A stretch of DNA of 64,000 nucleotides from Asticcacaulis sp. MM231 (GCF_964186625.1 NZ_OZ075109.1:434001-498000); one strand, 5' to 3'. Positions 16,416 to 26,111 are shown, numbered from the stretch's first letter. Notes: generated by a model from the sequence alone, not told the origin. Translations and numbers: made by a program.

Positions 16416-17410
16416 GCTTGCAGCGCTTTGATCAGGGATTGCTTGATGAGACGGATACGCTCCGGCGTCAGCAATCCCAACGATCCCTGATCCTGGGCTT
16501 TAAGGTGCCCCACAGGATCGCCGTGTTCACCAAAGACATAATAGTCGAAAAGCGTTTTCCATAGCGGATGATGGCTTTTCGGCATGTCGCGGATGGCCAG
16601 GATAGCATGGAAGAGGGCATCGTAAGGCTGGGCTGCGGTCTGGGCATCGTCCCACCAGTAATTGACCAGCACGTTAAAGCGCGACAGCGAATGCACCTGG
16701 TGCCACCAGCCGTAGGGCAGGTAGAGGGCGTCGCCAGCTTCGAGATCGACCGTCAGCATGGTTTTCTGCGCCTCGGCAAAGCGCGGATAGCGTTCAAGGT
16801 CCGGGTTTGAGACATCGACCATACTGACCGGCACGCCGCCAATGGTGCGATCGAACGGGCCTGGATAGAGATTAACCAGTTGCTCCGGCGGGAAGAGCAA
16901 GAAGCGGCGCTTGCCGGCCACCACGGCGGCGATATTGAAGCTGAGATCGTAGTGCGCGCGTGTGACGGCCTCATTGCCGATCCAGATACGTGGCCTGACG
17001 GTGGGCGGCAGAAGGTCGAGATGGTTTTCGACAGCGAAGCCCGGCATATGCTTGTCGATAAGGGTGGACTGGACGTAGATAGAGGTCGGGTTGGGTTTAT
17101 CGCGCTCGGCCAGCAAGCGATCCAGTGCCATCGCCAGCGGTGTCGGGCCATGACGGTAGTTTTCGCTGCGCGTATCGGCACCATAGAAGAAGTGCCCGCG
17201 TATTTCTGGCGCGCCGACATAGACACCAACAACTTCCCCATTCTCATGGGCTTTTAAATAGTCGACCAGCGCTTCATCGGATTCCTGCGCGAGCTTTACA
17301 GCGGGCCAGTCGCTGATCACTCCCTTCAGCACTGCCGGTTGTCCGAGGGGTCGCACCACGGCCTCAAACTCTGCAGGTGTGATGTGCTGAAATACAGGAA
17401 CTGTGGACAT
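16412..17410 (-). CDS. Cupin-8/JmjC-like 2-oxoglutarate-dependent oxygenase
   Basis: 332 residues with no signal peptide. The jelly-roll iron site is visible: His153-x-Asp155 in AHYDLS, and His237 in GWWHQVHSLS after GDALYLPYG, the family's usual spacing. Bacterial cupin-8 proteins resemble FIH and JmjC hydroxylases, but substrates are generally unknown. In Caulobacter-like genomes they recur beside TonB receptors and tryptophan-halogenase-type genes, and this one is divergent from the TonB receptor at 17738. Its stop overlaps the convergent GH43 stop by 4 bases. A role in modifying a protein or peptide of this locus, such as hydroxylation, is speculation. Confidence 0.82.
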   Translation of the reverse strand: MSTVPVFQHITPAEFEAVVRPLGQPAVLKGVISDWPAVKLAQESDEALVDYLKAHENGEVVGVYVGAPEIRGHFFYGADTRSENYRHGPTPLAMALDRLLAERDKPNPTSIYVQSTLIDKHMPGFAVENHLDLLPPTVRPRIWIGNEAVTRAHYDLSFNIAAVVAGKRRFLLFPPEQLVNLYPGPFDRTIGGVPVSMVDVSNPDLERYPRFAEAQKTMLTVDLEAGDALYLPYGWWHQVHSLSRFNVLVNYWWDDAQTAAQPYDALFHAILAIRDMPKSHHPLWKTLFDYYVFGEHGDPVGHLKAQDQGSLGLLTPERIRLIKQSLIKALQA

Positions 17411-17737
17411 AGGTTCAAATCTCGAAATACGCGTCTGCGCAAGTTTACAGGGCGCTGCGGATGGCGCAAACCCAATTCTTTCAGAGACATTGTTTCATTT
17501 TATACGACTTAATAGTCGGACAAATAAGGTATTTTTACACCTTTAGGCTGATATAAAAGTCTCACCCGCCACATCATTTCGCTTATTGTATACTTTATGA
17601 CATAAAATCGTATATTTTATAATTGACGTCACATTGTATCGGTGTTTTTTTCATATTTGTCACAATTGTTTCACCTCTGCGACATTTGGCGCGGGCGACA
17701 GCACTTGTATCGACATCATGGCAAAGGGATTTAAACA
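17411..17737. promoter_or_regulatory. AT-rich divergent promoter region with TATAC half-sites before the TonB receptor
   Basis: This 327-base gap between the cupin gene and the TonB receptor is much more AT-rich than its surroundings. It carries ATTGTATACTTT at 17585-17596 and a second half-site CGTATAT at 17609-17615, about 21 bases away. The first is the same 12-mer as on the minus strand before the GntR gene. Neither forms the exact palindrome seen at 5364. No ORF with support lies here. Confidence 0.45.
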
Positions 17738-20689
17738 ATGAAAACGAGTAATAGAGCGCTGATCATGTCCGGGGTCGCTTTGGCCGCTCTCGGCACAGCC
17801 TGCTTCATCACGCCGGCCTTCGCTCAGGACGCACCGGTAAGTGCGGCTGAGCCTGAAGCGACCCAGGTCGTGGTAACAGGTACACGTATCCGCCGCCCCA
17901 ACCTGAAAAGCGCCTCGCCGATCACGTCGGTCGACTCCAAGGAAGTTCAGCTTCAGGGTGCCATCGCGGTCGATAGCTTTCTTAAGACCTTGCCACAGGT
18001 CGAGGCCGGCAACAACGAAAACCAGTCGAACAATTCCGATGGTACCGCCGGCGTCAATCTACGCAGCCTCGGTGTTAACCGCTCTTTGGTGCTTATCGAC
18101 GGGCAGCGTTTCCTACCAACCCTCGGCGTCGACCTCAATTTTATCCCTGCGGCCCTCGTTGAACGCACTGATGTCCTTACCGGCGGCGCGTCGTCGGTCT
18201 ATGGTTCTGACGCCATGTCCGGCGTGGTCAACTTCATCATGCGCAAAAAGCTGAAGGGTGTGCGCGTTGATTTACAGTTCAGCATCTACCAACATACCAA
18301 TGACGACGATAGCTTGCGCGGGGTTCAAAAGGCTAAGGGCATCGCCTTGGCCAAGGAGAACGTTTGGGACGGCAAGAAGTATGACTTCAACATTGCCGCG
18401 GGCGGCGATATTGACGACGGCAAGGGCAATGTGATGGCTTATTTTGGCTATCGCAAGATGGAATCCGTGCGTCAGGACGCGCGTGACTATTCGAACTGCG
18501 CCTTGGTTTTCGCCGACGACGCCGGATCCAAGTTTGGCTGCGGCGGTTCAGGTACGCACGGCCTTGGTTTCTTTACGCCGCAAACCGGCCCGAACAAGGG
18601 GGAGGCCTACGCCAACAACCCTGACGGTTCCAAGACATGGGTGCCTAATAGCTCGGCATATGCCTACAACTATGCGCCCGACAACTATCTGCTGCGCGAT
18701 TCGGAACGTTATCAAGCCGGCGCCTTTGCTAACTACGCATTCAACGAACATGTAGAAGCCTATGGCAGCTTCATGTTCATGGATGATCACTCGGTCAGCC
18801 AGGTTGCACCTTCGGCCATCTGGTCGGGTCGTGACTTCGTCGTCAACTGCGACAACCCACTCATGAGCGATGCGCAAAAAATGATGCTGTGCGGCTCGAC
18901 CACCTCTACAGCCGATGCGACAACATGGCTGGGTCTGCGCGCTGTGACGGGCACCCCGCGTCGCAACGACATGCGTCATACCAATTACCGCTTCGCCGGC
19001 GGTTTCCGAGGCGCTATCAATGACACCTGGTCGTATGACGCCAACTATATGTATGCCAGCACGATTGCACAATCGAACTATCAGAACGACATCAATCAGA
19101 GCAAGGCAGCTCAGGCCCTGCAAGCCGTCACCGTCAATGGTCAGGTTGTCTGTAAGGACACCTCGGGCGGGTGCGTGCCAATCGACGTCTTCAGCGCCAA
19201 AGGGCCTTCGGCGGAAGGTTATGCCTTCATCTATGCCCCGACCTTTACCCACAATGAGCAAACTATCAACGTCTTCAATGCTTTCGTAAGCGGAAACCTG
19301 GGTGACTATGGTATCAAGTCGCCTTGGGCTGATCAGGGCCTCGCCCTCGTTCTCGGTGTCGAGCATCGTAAGGAAACTCTCGACATCAAGCTTGACGAGT
19401 TGCAGCTCTCCTATGCCACCAACTCAGACGGTAAGGTCTCGGTTGAAGAAGTCTTCACCGAACTGGCTGTGCCGATCGTCTCTGATAAGCCCTGGATTTA
19501 CTCTCTGGATGCTTCACTTGGTTACCGCACGTCAAACTACGATGTGTCCTCGTCAAAATCCAAAGGCAATTCCAAGAAGACCGAGACCTCCAAGATCGAA
19601 GTCAAATATGCGCCGACACGGGATATCCTATTCCGCGCAAGCTACAACAAGGCTATGCGCGCCGCCAATATCAACGAACTGTTCTCATCACAGGCCGTGG
19701 GCAATGTGGCCCTGACCGACCCTTGTTCGCGTAGCGAAATCGTAAAGACCGGCGCACCTACGGCGGCACAATGTGCGGCGACGGGCGTAGATGCCACGAA
19801 GTATGACGTCAGTAAGATTCCGGACACTTTGGCAGGTACTGGTACGGCCTTGTCAGGTGGCAATCCGAACCTCGATCCGGAAACCGCCAAGACAACCACT
19901 TTCGGTCTGGTCTTCACCCCGAGCGCCGTGCGCAACCTCGCGGTTAGCGTCGACTACTATAAAATTCACATTGATGGCTATATCGGTTCAGTCCAAGCTC
20001 AGACGGCTGTTTCGCAGTGTATCACTACGGGTGACGCATTCTATTGCGGTCTGATTCATCGCAATCCGAACAATGGCGCCTTGTATGGCAGTGATACGAA
20101 GGGTGGATATGTCACATCGACCAACGTCAATACTGGTTACCTAGAGACAACCGGTTACGACTTTTCGGGTTCCTATTTGCTCGATACCCAGTATGGCAAT
20201 GTGAACTTCTCGATGGTCGGGACTTTGCTGGAATTGCTTGAAACCGAAGTTCTGCCGGGTCTTGGGTCCTATGATTGTAAGGGCCTCTTCGGCGGCGCCT
20301 GCGGTCAGCCTTCTCCCAAGTGGCGCCACAACCTGCGCACCACCTGGACGCCTTCATCGACCTCGGTCTGGGCCCCGTCCTCGATCTCCCTCAACTGGCG
20401 TTACTTCGGTGAAGCAAAGCTCGCGACCAACAGCACAGACAAGTACCTGACCGGCACCAAGTCGACCCTGAATGCCAAGATCGAAGCCTATAATTACTTC
20501 GACCTGGCAGCGACCAAGAACCTGCCGCATGGTGTTGTGCTACGGGCCGGTATCAACAACCTCTTCGACAAGGACCCACCTGCTATCATGGCAAACCTGT
20601 TGTTCGAAAATGGTAACGGCAACACCTTCCCCAGCACCTATGATGCCTTGGGCCGCATGTTCTTTATCGGCCTTTCGGCCGCCTTCTAA
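17738..20689 (+). CDS. TonB-dependent outer-membrane receptor
   Basis: 983 residues. A signal peptide (GVALAALGTACFITPAFA) is followed by a TonB-box-like segment TQVVVTGTRI and a plug domain with NLRSLGVNRSLVLIDGQR, then GGASSVYGSDAMSGVVNFI. A long barrel ends in the aromatic residue typical of outer-membrane insertion (FFIGLSAAF). It imports a ligand using TonB and the proton-motive force. The plug type is common for oligosaccharide or peptide transporters of Caulobacterales and sphingomonads. Position between the GH127/GH43 pair and another exported hydrolase suggests an arabinosylated glycopeptide or oligosaccharide ligand, which is inference. A strong terminator follows. Confidence 0.93.
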   Translation: MKTSNRALIMSGVALAALGTACFITPAFAQDAPVSAAEPEATQVVVTGTRIRRPNLKSASPITSVDSKEVQLQGAIAVDSFLKTLPQVEAGNNENQSNNSDGTAGVNLRSLGVNRSLVLIDGQRFLPTLGVDLNFIPAALVERTDVLTGGASSVYGSDAMSGVVNFIMRKKLKGVRVDLQFSIYQHTNDDDSLRGVQKAKGIALAKENVWDGKKYDFNIAAGGDIDDGKGNVMAYFGYRKMESVRQDARDYSNCALVFADDAGSKFGCGGSGTHGLGFFTPQTGPNKGEAYANNPDGSKTWVPNSSAYAYNYAPDNYLLRDSERYQAGAFANYAFNEHVEAYGSFMFMDDHSVSQVAPSAIWSGRDFVVNCDNPLMSDAQKMMLCGSTTSTADATTWLGLRAVTGTPRRNDMRHTNYRFAGGFRGAINDTWSYDANYMYASTIAQSNYQNDINQSKAAQALQAVTVNGQVVCKDTSGGCVPIDVFSAKGPSAEGYAFIYAPTFTHNEQTINVFNAFVSGNLGDYGIKSPWADQGLALVLGVEHRKETLDIKLDELQLSYATNSDGKVSVEEVFTELAVPIVSDKPWIYSLDASLGYRTSNYDVSSSKSKGNSKKTETSKIEVKYAPTRDILFRASYNKAMRAANINELFSSQAVGNVALTDPCSRSEIVKTGAPTAAQCAATGVDATKYDVSKIPDTLAGTGTALSGGNPNLDPETAKTTTFGLVFTPSAVRNLAVSVDYYKIHIDGYIGSVQAQTAVSQCITTGDAFYCGLIHRNPNNGALYGSDTKGGYVTSTNVNTGYLETTGYDFSGSYLLDTQYGNVNFSMVGTLLELLETEVLPGLGSYDCKGLFGGACGQPSPKWRHNLRTTWTPSSTSVWAPSSISLNWRYFGEAKLATNSTDKYLTGTKSTLNAKIEAYNYFDLAATKNLPHGVVLRAGINNLFDKDPPAIMANLLFENGNGNTFPSTYDALGRMFFIGLSAAF

Positions 20690-20712
20690 GAGTATGATCA
20701 TGTGATCGGATG

Positions 20713-20748
20713 ACGGCGTCGTTAGCGAAAGCTGGCGGCGCCGTTTTT
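20713..20748 (+). terminator. Rho-independent terminator after the TonB receptor
   Basis: ACGGCGTCG (20713-20721) pairs with CGGCGCCGT (20736-20744) with one wobble, around a loop holding a small AGC-GAAA-GCT hairpin. A T5 run follows immediately. Confidence 0.85.
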
Positions 20749-20792
20749 CTGTCCGGCTGCTGAAAATTGCAGTAGCGCAGTCGACAAAATAA

Positions 20793-20803
20793 TATACCGT
20801 ATA
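20793..20803 (+). promoter_or_regulatory. Operator candidate TATACCGTATA before the exported hydrolase
   Basis: A perfect TATAC-N-GTATA palindrome lies 23 bases upstream of the ATG at 20827. It is the third exact copy in the window, with the others at 5364 and 12354, and places this gene in the proposed hydroxyproline/arabinoside regulon. Confidence 0.6.
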
Positions 20804-20826
20804 CACTTTCAATCCAGGAGACCGCC

Positions 20827-23158
20827 ATGCCTCTATCCTTCGACCGCCGTACTTTCCTCACAGGCTCGACTATAGCGGCTATGGGCGCAGCAGCCGCGCC
20901 AGCGATTGCGGCTCCGGCTTTCTCTGCAGCCAAAGATGCACCTGTAGCCGGACACGCCAAACTGGCCGAATTCGACGGCTGGACGGTCTATGAGGATCAG
21001 GGCCGCCGGGATGGCAGCATAACCTTTTTCAAAGGGGATCAGGCGCTCGTTGTGTCAAAGCGCCCGGAAGCCTGTTTCGACGATATCGAGCCGAAATGGC
21101 TGGGCCTTGCACTGAAAGACATCTGCCTGGCCGATGCCGATCTGCTGGCTGACAAACTGCTGGCGGGAGGAGGGGACCCCGACCCGGAACAGGTGAGGCG
21201 TGCGGCCCCGCCGGCCGGCTGGAACTTCAAGGCCGATGAACTCGGTACCCGTATGGCCTGGACCAATTTCGTCGGCACACGCCAGCAAGGCGACACCATG
21301 CCCGTCTTCCCTAATGGCCGCACGCGCGGCTATCGCCCGGAGCACGCCTTCCCAGACCTGAAGGGTGACGATGGCGTGAAGAAGCGCTGGGAAGGTCTGC
21401 TTGGCGGCTGGATGCCGGCGATCCACAAGATCATCGAGGTATCGCCGACGCGCTATTACGACCTGCTGATCTTTGCCGACGTCAAGGCGCCGGATGCTCT
21501 GTTGGTCCAGACCTGGCACCGCACCATCCAGTACGACAATGGCAAGCCGGTCAAGACCAGTTTTGGCTATTCCTACGCGCCATTCCCGCCGCGTCGTGTT
21601 GAGCCTGAGGCCGCCGATTTCTACAAGGGCCTGTTCGATTTCGCGACCTATTGGCAAAATGAAGTGCGCGATCAATCCGCCTTGACCATACCTGACAAGG
21701 CGCTAAGCGACATGGTCACCCACGCCTTCGCCAAGGAACTGATCACCCGCCCGCAAGGCGTCTATCCCAAATATGGCGTCGTCGATCGTGACTATTTCGG
21801 GCCGGAATATGATGGCTTCCAGGACATCCTGACCTCATCGCTCTACGCCAATCTCGAATGGGGCCGTTTCGATCAGGCCAAGCGCGTGCTCGATAACTAT
21901 TTCAACGATTTCACGGCACCTGACGGCATGATCAACATGCGTGGGCCGGAAGTGCCGCAGTTCGGTCTGACGCTCAGCCTGCTGGCGCGTTATCTCAACT
22001 ATACCGGCGATCTCGCCACGGTGCGTGCGCATGCAGGCAAGATCGCCAGCACGGCGGCCATCCTAACCGACCTGCACGATCTCAGCCTGAAAAAACCTGC
22101 CGGCGACGCAGGCTTCGGTCTGCTCGATGGCTGGAGCGAATCCGATGCCTGCCTGCATCCCGATCCGTCCGTCTGGTGGAAACCATACTGGAACAATTCG
22201 GCCTTCGCTGTGCGCGGCTGGCGCGATATCGCCCGCGTCTGGCCCTTGATCGCACCCGATCAGGCGGCGCTGGCCAAGAACTGGAACGCACGTGCTGACA
22301 CCTTGCAAGTCCAACTGGTCAAGACCATGCGCGCCAATATCCGCAAGGATGTGACGCCGCCCTATCTGGCGGTGCTCCCAGGCACGAAGCTGACCCACCG
22401 CGAGGCCTATGCTGAGGCGCAGGCGAAGAAACAAAGCTCGGAACATGGCTGGGCACATCGCGTCTACGCCGAAATGCTGCACGCCGATGTTTTGCCCGAT
22501 GATCTGGCGCAAACCGTGATCAATGGCGTGCGAGGCCATGGCGGCACCTGCATCGGGGTGGTCGCCAATATAGCACCAGCCAATGAAACGCACCGTGATC
22601 AGTTGGGTTTCATCTCGTATGGCTATGCGCAACAGCTTCTGCGTTCGGATCGCATCGAGGAATATCTTCTGTTCCTCCATTCGCATCGCTACCACTCGCA
22701 TACACCCGGCACCTGGGTGGCAGGGGAGGTGACCGGTATCGACGGCGACCTGCCGCTTTACTGCATCCCGGCACAACTCACGATTCCGAAGCTGGTGCGC
22801 TGGATGCTGGTGTTTGAGGCATCAGATTCTGAAACGCTTCATCTCGGCAAGGCTATACCGCGTGACTGGATCGCCTCAGGTGATCCCATAGTGATTTCAG
22901 GGGGCGCCCACGCGTTGGGGCCGGGTTGATCTGTCGCTGCAGGGCGGTAAAAAAACTCTGAGCGGTGAAATTATTTTCCACGGCCAGAGCCGTCCGCAAG
23001 AGGTGCGCCTGCGTCTGCGTTTACCAACAGGAGAAAGGCTTTCGCGCCTGAAACTGAACGGCAAGCTCGTGAAAACAATCCAGGAAGCGGGTACAGAAAC
23101 GCTGATTTTTACGCCCGGCAGCGCATCACGCTTTACCTTGCAAGCCGAACGCGTTTAA
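20827..23158 (+). pseudogene. Tat-exported (alpha/alpha)6-type hydrolase of unknown specificity, one-base frameshift near the 3' end
   Basis: A Tat-like leader (DRRTFLTGSTIAAMG) precedes about 750 residues. Helical repeats, YDGFQDIL, DGWSESDACLHPDPSVWWK and FLHSHRYHSHTPGTW suggest a six-hairpin glycosidase-like toroid, but I cannot assign a GH family. The frame stops early at 22929. Removing one G from the G5 run at 22900-22904 continues it as SGAPTRWGRVDLSLQ through a beta-sandwich tail to a stop at 23156-23158, giving about 776 residues of the usual shape. This is either a sequencing insertion or a recent mutation; the main domain is intact. The upstream TATACCGTATA suggests co-regulation with GH127, and a role in trimming arabinosyl-hydroxyproline chains is a hypothesis. 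Confidence 0.75.
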
Positions 23159-23222
23159 GTTCCGCGACAAAGAGACAAGGCCATGCTAAGGCCTCGTCAT
23201 TGGATAAAGTGAGGATCTGGGC

Positions 23223-23468
23223 ATGAGCATCAGACTATATGACAGTGCCTGGGTAATTGTCGAAAACGGCCAGGAACCTTTGCAGGTACATAAAGACGGT
23301 CGTAACCCGGCGGCGTTCAACGTTGGCGAACATCAGTATGATATCGACGGCCGTGCCTTGAGCACCTCGGCCGGCGCGCCGCCGATCGTCAGCCTGCATA
23401 GCCTGCAATCGGCCAAGGAAGCTGGTTTGCGTACGGCCTACAATCGCGATATCGACCCGACGGTTTAA
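23223..23468 (+). CDS. Small hypothetical protein
   Basis: 81 residues beginning SIRLYDSAWVIVENGQEP, with no signal peptide and no motif I recognise. GAGG lies about 9 bases before the ATG, composition is protein-like, and an inverted repeat and a terminator follow the stop, which together support a real gene. It is probably cytoplasmic; function unknown. It is short enough to be a regulatory or accessory protein of the neighbouring operons, but nothing shows this. Confidence 0.6.
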   Translation: MSIRLYDSAWVIVENGQEPLQVHKDGRNPAAFNVGEHQYDIDGRALSTSAGAPPIVSLHSLQSAKEAGLRTAYNRDIDPTV

Positions 23469-23469
23469 G

Positions 23470-23514
23470 CAAGCTGATCACAGCGGCAAACACTTTCTCA
23501 ACATGATCAGCTTG
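23470..23514. repeat. Perfect 11-base inverted repeat after the small gene
   Basis: CAAGCTGATCA (23470-23480) is inverted as TGATCAGCTTG (23504-23514) across a 23-base spacer, directly after the stop at 23468. It has no T-run, and a separate terminator follows at 23535. It may be an operator or a stability hairpin. Confidence 0.5.
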
Positions 23515-23534
23515 GCATGCATTGCGGGCAAAGC

Positions 23535-23563
23535 GCCGTAATCCTTAGGGATTTACGGCTTTT
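23535..23563 (+). terminator. Rho-independent terminator
   Basis: GCCGTAATCC pairs with GGATTTACGGC with one bulged base around a TTAG loop, followed by T4. It likely ends the transcript of the small gene at 23223-23468. Confidence 0.75.
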
Positions 23564-23735
23564 AGTTATTGCATGGCTCTATTCTATGCTCCGTTGCGCC
23601 CCTATCTGTCAGACACTCATTTTTGCCCGACAATAGGATGGAGGGGGCAGTTATTTTTCTATCAGCAAAGCTCTCACAAGACTTTACAACAAGCTTACAA
23701 TGCCGTCTTCTCGTGGAAAACGGAGGCGGATACCC

Positions 23736-26111
23736 ATGATCAGATTAAGCTTCATGTGCGCTCTGCTCATGGTCCTGGATTTGAGCGCGACAGCCGCACA
23801 GGCCGAGCCACAGTGGATCACCCATCCAGCCTTGGACGCCCAAAAGCCGGTCGTGTTGCACTTTCGGCGGGAAGTAAATCTGGACACGCTGGCCAGCGCC
23901 TATCTGATTGACGTCAGCGCCGATAATCGTTTCGTGCTCTATGTGAACGGCCGGCGTGTGGCCCAAGGCCCGTCTCGTGGCGACCTGGCGCACTGGCGAT
24001 ATCAACAGATTGATATCAGACCCTATCTCCGTAAGGGCAAAAATATCGTGGCCGCCGAGGTCTGGAACAGTGTTTCTGGCGGCATTTCCCCTCTGGCGCA
24101 GATCAGCGCCCGCACCGGCTTCTGGATACGGGGGACAGGAAAGGCTTCAGTTTTTGAGACAGGCGCAGGCTGGCGCGTGTCGCGTGACCCCAGCCGGACG
24201 TTCGCTGCCCCGTGGCCCCACCTGAACGCGGTTCTTGGTGGCACCTACTATGCCGCTGGCAATTCAGAAATCGTCGACGCCTCCAAGGCGGACTGGACAT
24301 GGAACGGCGCGACTGAATCCAGATCCGATTGGGTTGAGGCAGTTCCGACCGCAGGACCGGCTGAGGTCGCTCCCTGGACGCTGGAAGCGGACAGACTGCC
24401 CGCGATGCGCTATTCCCCAATTTCGCCCGGGAAGGTTGTCCGGACTGATCTCCCGACCGCACCGGCATTCCCAAAGGCGGCCGTGACCATCGCCGCCAGG
24501 CAATCGGCCATCCTTCTCATCGATCAGGTCCACATGGTGTCAGCCTATCCGACCTATATCGTGTCTGGCGGCAAGGGCGCCAAAATCACCGTCACCTATT
24601 CTGAGGCCTTGTACGACCACGACAAGAAGAAGGGGGATCGCAATGCCATTGAGGACCGCCGGGCGCTTGGCATCGAAGATACATTCTTGCCCGACGGCCA
24701 GACGCATGTCGCCTTCCGCCCTCTGTGGTGGCGGACCTGGCGTTTCCTTCAGATCCATGTTGAGACAGCCGATCAGCCGCTTACGCTCGAAGGCCTGCGC
24801 CTTTATCAGACGGGTTATCCCTTTCAGCAACACGGCTATTTTAAATCAGACGACGACGGCCTCAATCAGATCTGGGAGATTGGTTGGCGCACCCTGTCCA
24901 TAAATGCCCATGAGACTTTCATGGACAGCGCGTACTGGGAACAGCTTCAATATGTGGGCGACACCCGAATAGAGAGCGTCATCGCCCATACGGTCTCTGG
25001 CGATCCTCGTCTGACCATACAGGCGATCGACGCCTACGGACACTCGCAAACCAAGGACGGCATGGTTCAGTCGGCCTATCCCTCAAGCGGAGATAACATC
25101 ATCCCGCCGTTCGGTCTTTTGTGGATTGGGATGATGCGCGACTATGCGCAATACCACCGGGAGACCGCCGTCCTGAAACGTAATCTGGCCGGTGCACGCC
25201 GGGTCCTTGACTGGTATGCGCCTTATGTCGCCACAAACGGGCTCGTCGGCATGACGCCCTATTGGAACTACATTGACTGGGCTGGCGAAGCGCAACAGCC
25301 GGGTGAGGCGACCCGAGCGGATCGTTTTCCCTCGTTCGATGCAACAACGAAAACGTCTTGCGTCGTCACATTAAGCTATCTCGGCGCGCTGAAGGACATG
25401 GCGGCCGTCGAAATGGCCGCGGGTGATCCGGCTTTGGCAAGCCAAGACCTGCAAAAGGCCGAAACCGTCACACGCGCCATTCAGGATCAGTGCTGGGACG
25501 CGCGCACAGGCCTGTATGCCGACTCGCCCGACAGAACTGTATTCAGCCAGCACGCCAATGCCCTGGCCGTGCTTTATGACGTCGCCCCAAAGGATAAGGC
25601 AGCGGATATCCTAAGACAGATTACAAAAGGAAATGGCGTGGATGCCCCGACAGGCATGATCGAAACCAGCTATTATTTCTCCTGGTACCTCATCAAGGCC
25701 TTTGACCATGCAGATCTCGATACCGAGTATCTCGGTCTGGTCAAAACCTGGCGCGACCTGCTGAAACAGAACTTCACAACGTGGCCAGAAACCCGTGGAG
25801 AGACCCGTTCAGATACGCACGCCTGGTCAGCGCATCCCACGGCCGATCTCATCGGTATTGTGGCAGGCCTCAGACCCGATGCGACCGGCTACAGATCGGC
25901 CGTTATTGCGCCCCACCTCGGCACGCTCAAGGCCGTCGATGCGGCAACCCCGACGCCCAATGGACGTCTCTCCGTTCGTTACCGCGTAACGGGTAAATCG
26001 GTGCGCGCGACCATAACAGTTCCCAAAGGCCTGCCGACCCGGTTTGTGTGGCAGGGGAAGTCCTATCCCTTACATGCCGGCCGCAATCGATTGAATATTC
26101 CAGGCCTGTGA
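23736..26111 (+). CDS. GH78-like alpha-L-rhamnosidase, exported
   Basis: 791 residues with a Sec signal peptide (MCALLMVLDLSATAAQA). N-terminal beta-sandwich domains include the lectin-like VSADNRFVLYVNGRRVAQGP typical of GH78. The (alpha/alpha)6 barrel follows, with DSAYWEQLQYVGD near residue 396 (candidate acid Glu402) and HAWSAHPTADL near the end, which matches family motifs. It would release terminal alpha-L-rhamnose from pectin, arabinogalactan or flavonoid glycosides. The start at 23736 has GGAGGCGG upstream; the frame to 23700 adds a non-signal-like basic stretch. It is monocistronic, with a palindrome in the convergent gap downstream. Confidence 0.85.
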   Translation: MIRLSFMCALLMVLDLSATAAQAEPQWITHPALDAQKPVVLHFRREVNLDTLASAYLIDVSADNRFVLYVNGRRVAQGPSRGDLAHWRYQQIDIRPYLRKGKNIVAAEVWNSVSGGISPLAQISARTGFWIRGTGKASVFETGAGWRVSRDPSRTFAAPWPHLNAVLGGTYYAAGNSEIVDASKADWTWNGATESRSDWVEAVPTAGPAEVAPWTLEADRLPAMRYSPISPGKVVRTDLPTAPAFPKAAVTIAARQSAILLIDQVHMVSAYPTYIVSGGKGAKITVTYSEALYDHDKKKGDRNAIEDRRALGIEDTFLPDGQTHVAFRPLWWRTWRFLQIHVETADQPLTLEGLRLYQTGYPFQQHGYFKSDDDGLNQIWEIGWRTLSINAHETFMDSAYWEQLQYVGDTRIESVIAHTVSGDPRLTIQAIDAYGHSQTKDGMVQSAYPSSGDNIIPPFGLLWIGMMRDYAQYHRETAVLKRNLAGARRVLDWYAPYVATNGLVGMTPYWNYIDWAGEAQQPGEATRADRFPSFDATTKTSCVVTLSYLGALKDMAAVEMAAGDPALASQDLQKAETVTRAIQDQCWDARTGLYADSPDRTVFSQHANALAVLYDVAPKDKAADILRQITKGNGVDAPTGMIETSYYFSWYLIKAFDHADLDTEYLGLVKTWRDLLKQNFTTWPETRGETRSDTHAWSAHPTADLIGIVAGLRPDATGYRSAVIAPHLGTLKAVDAATPTPNGRLSVRYRVTGKSVRATITVPKGLPTRFVWQGKSYPLHAGRNRLNIPGL

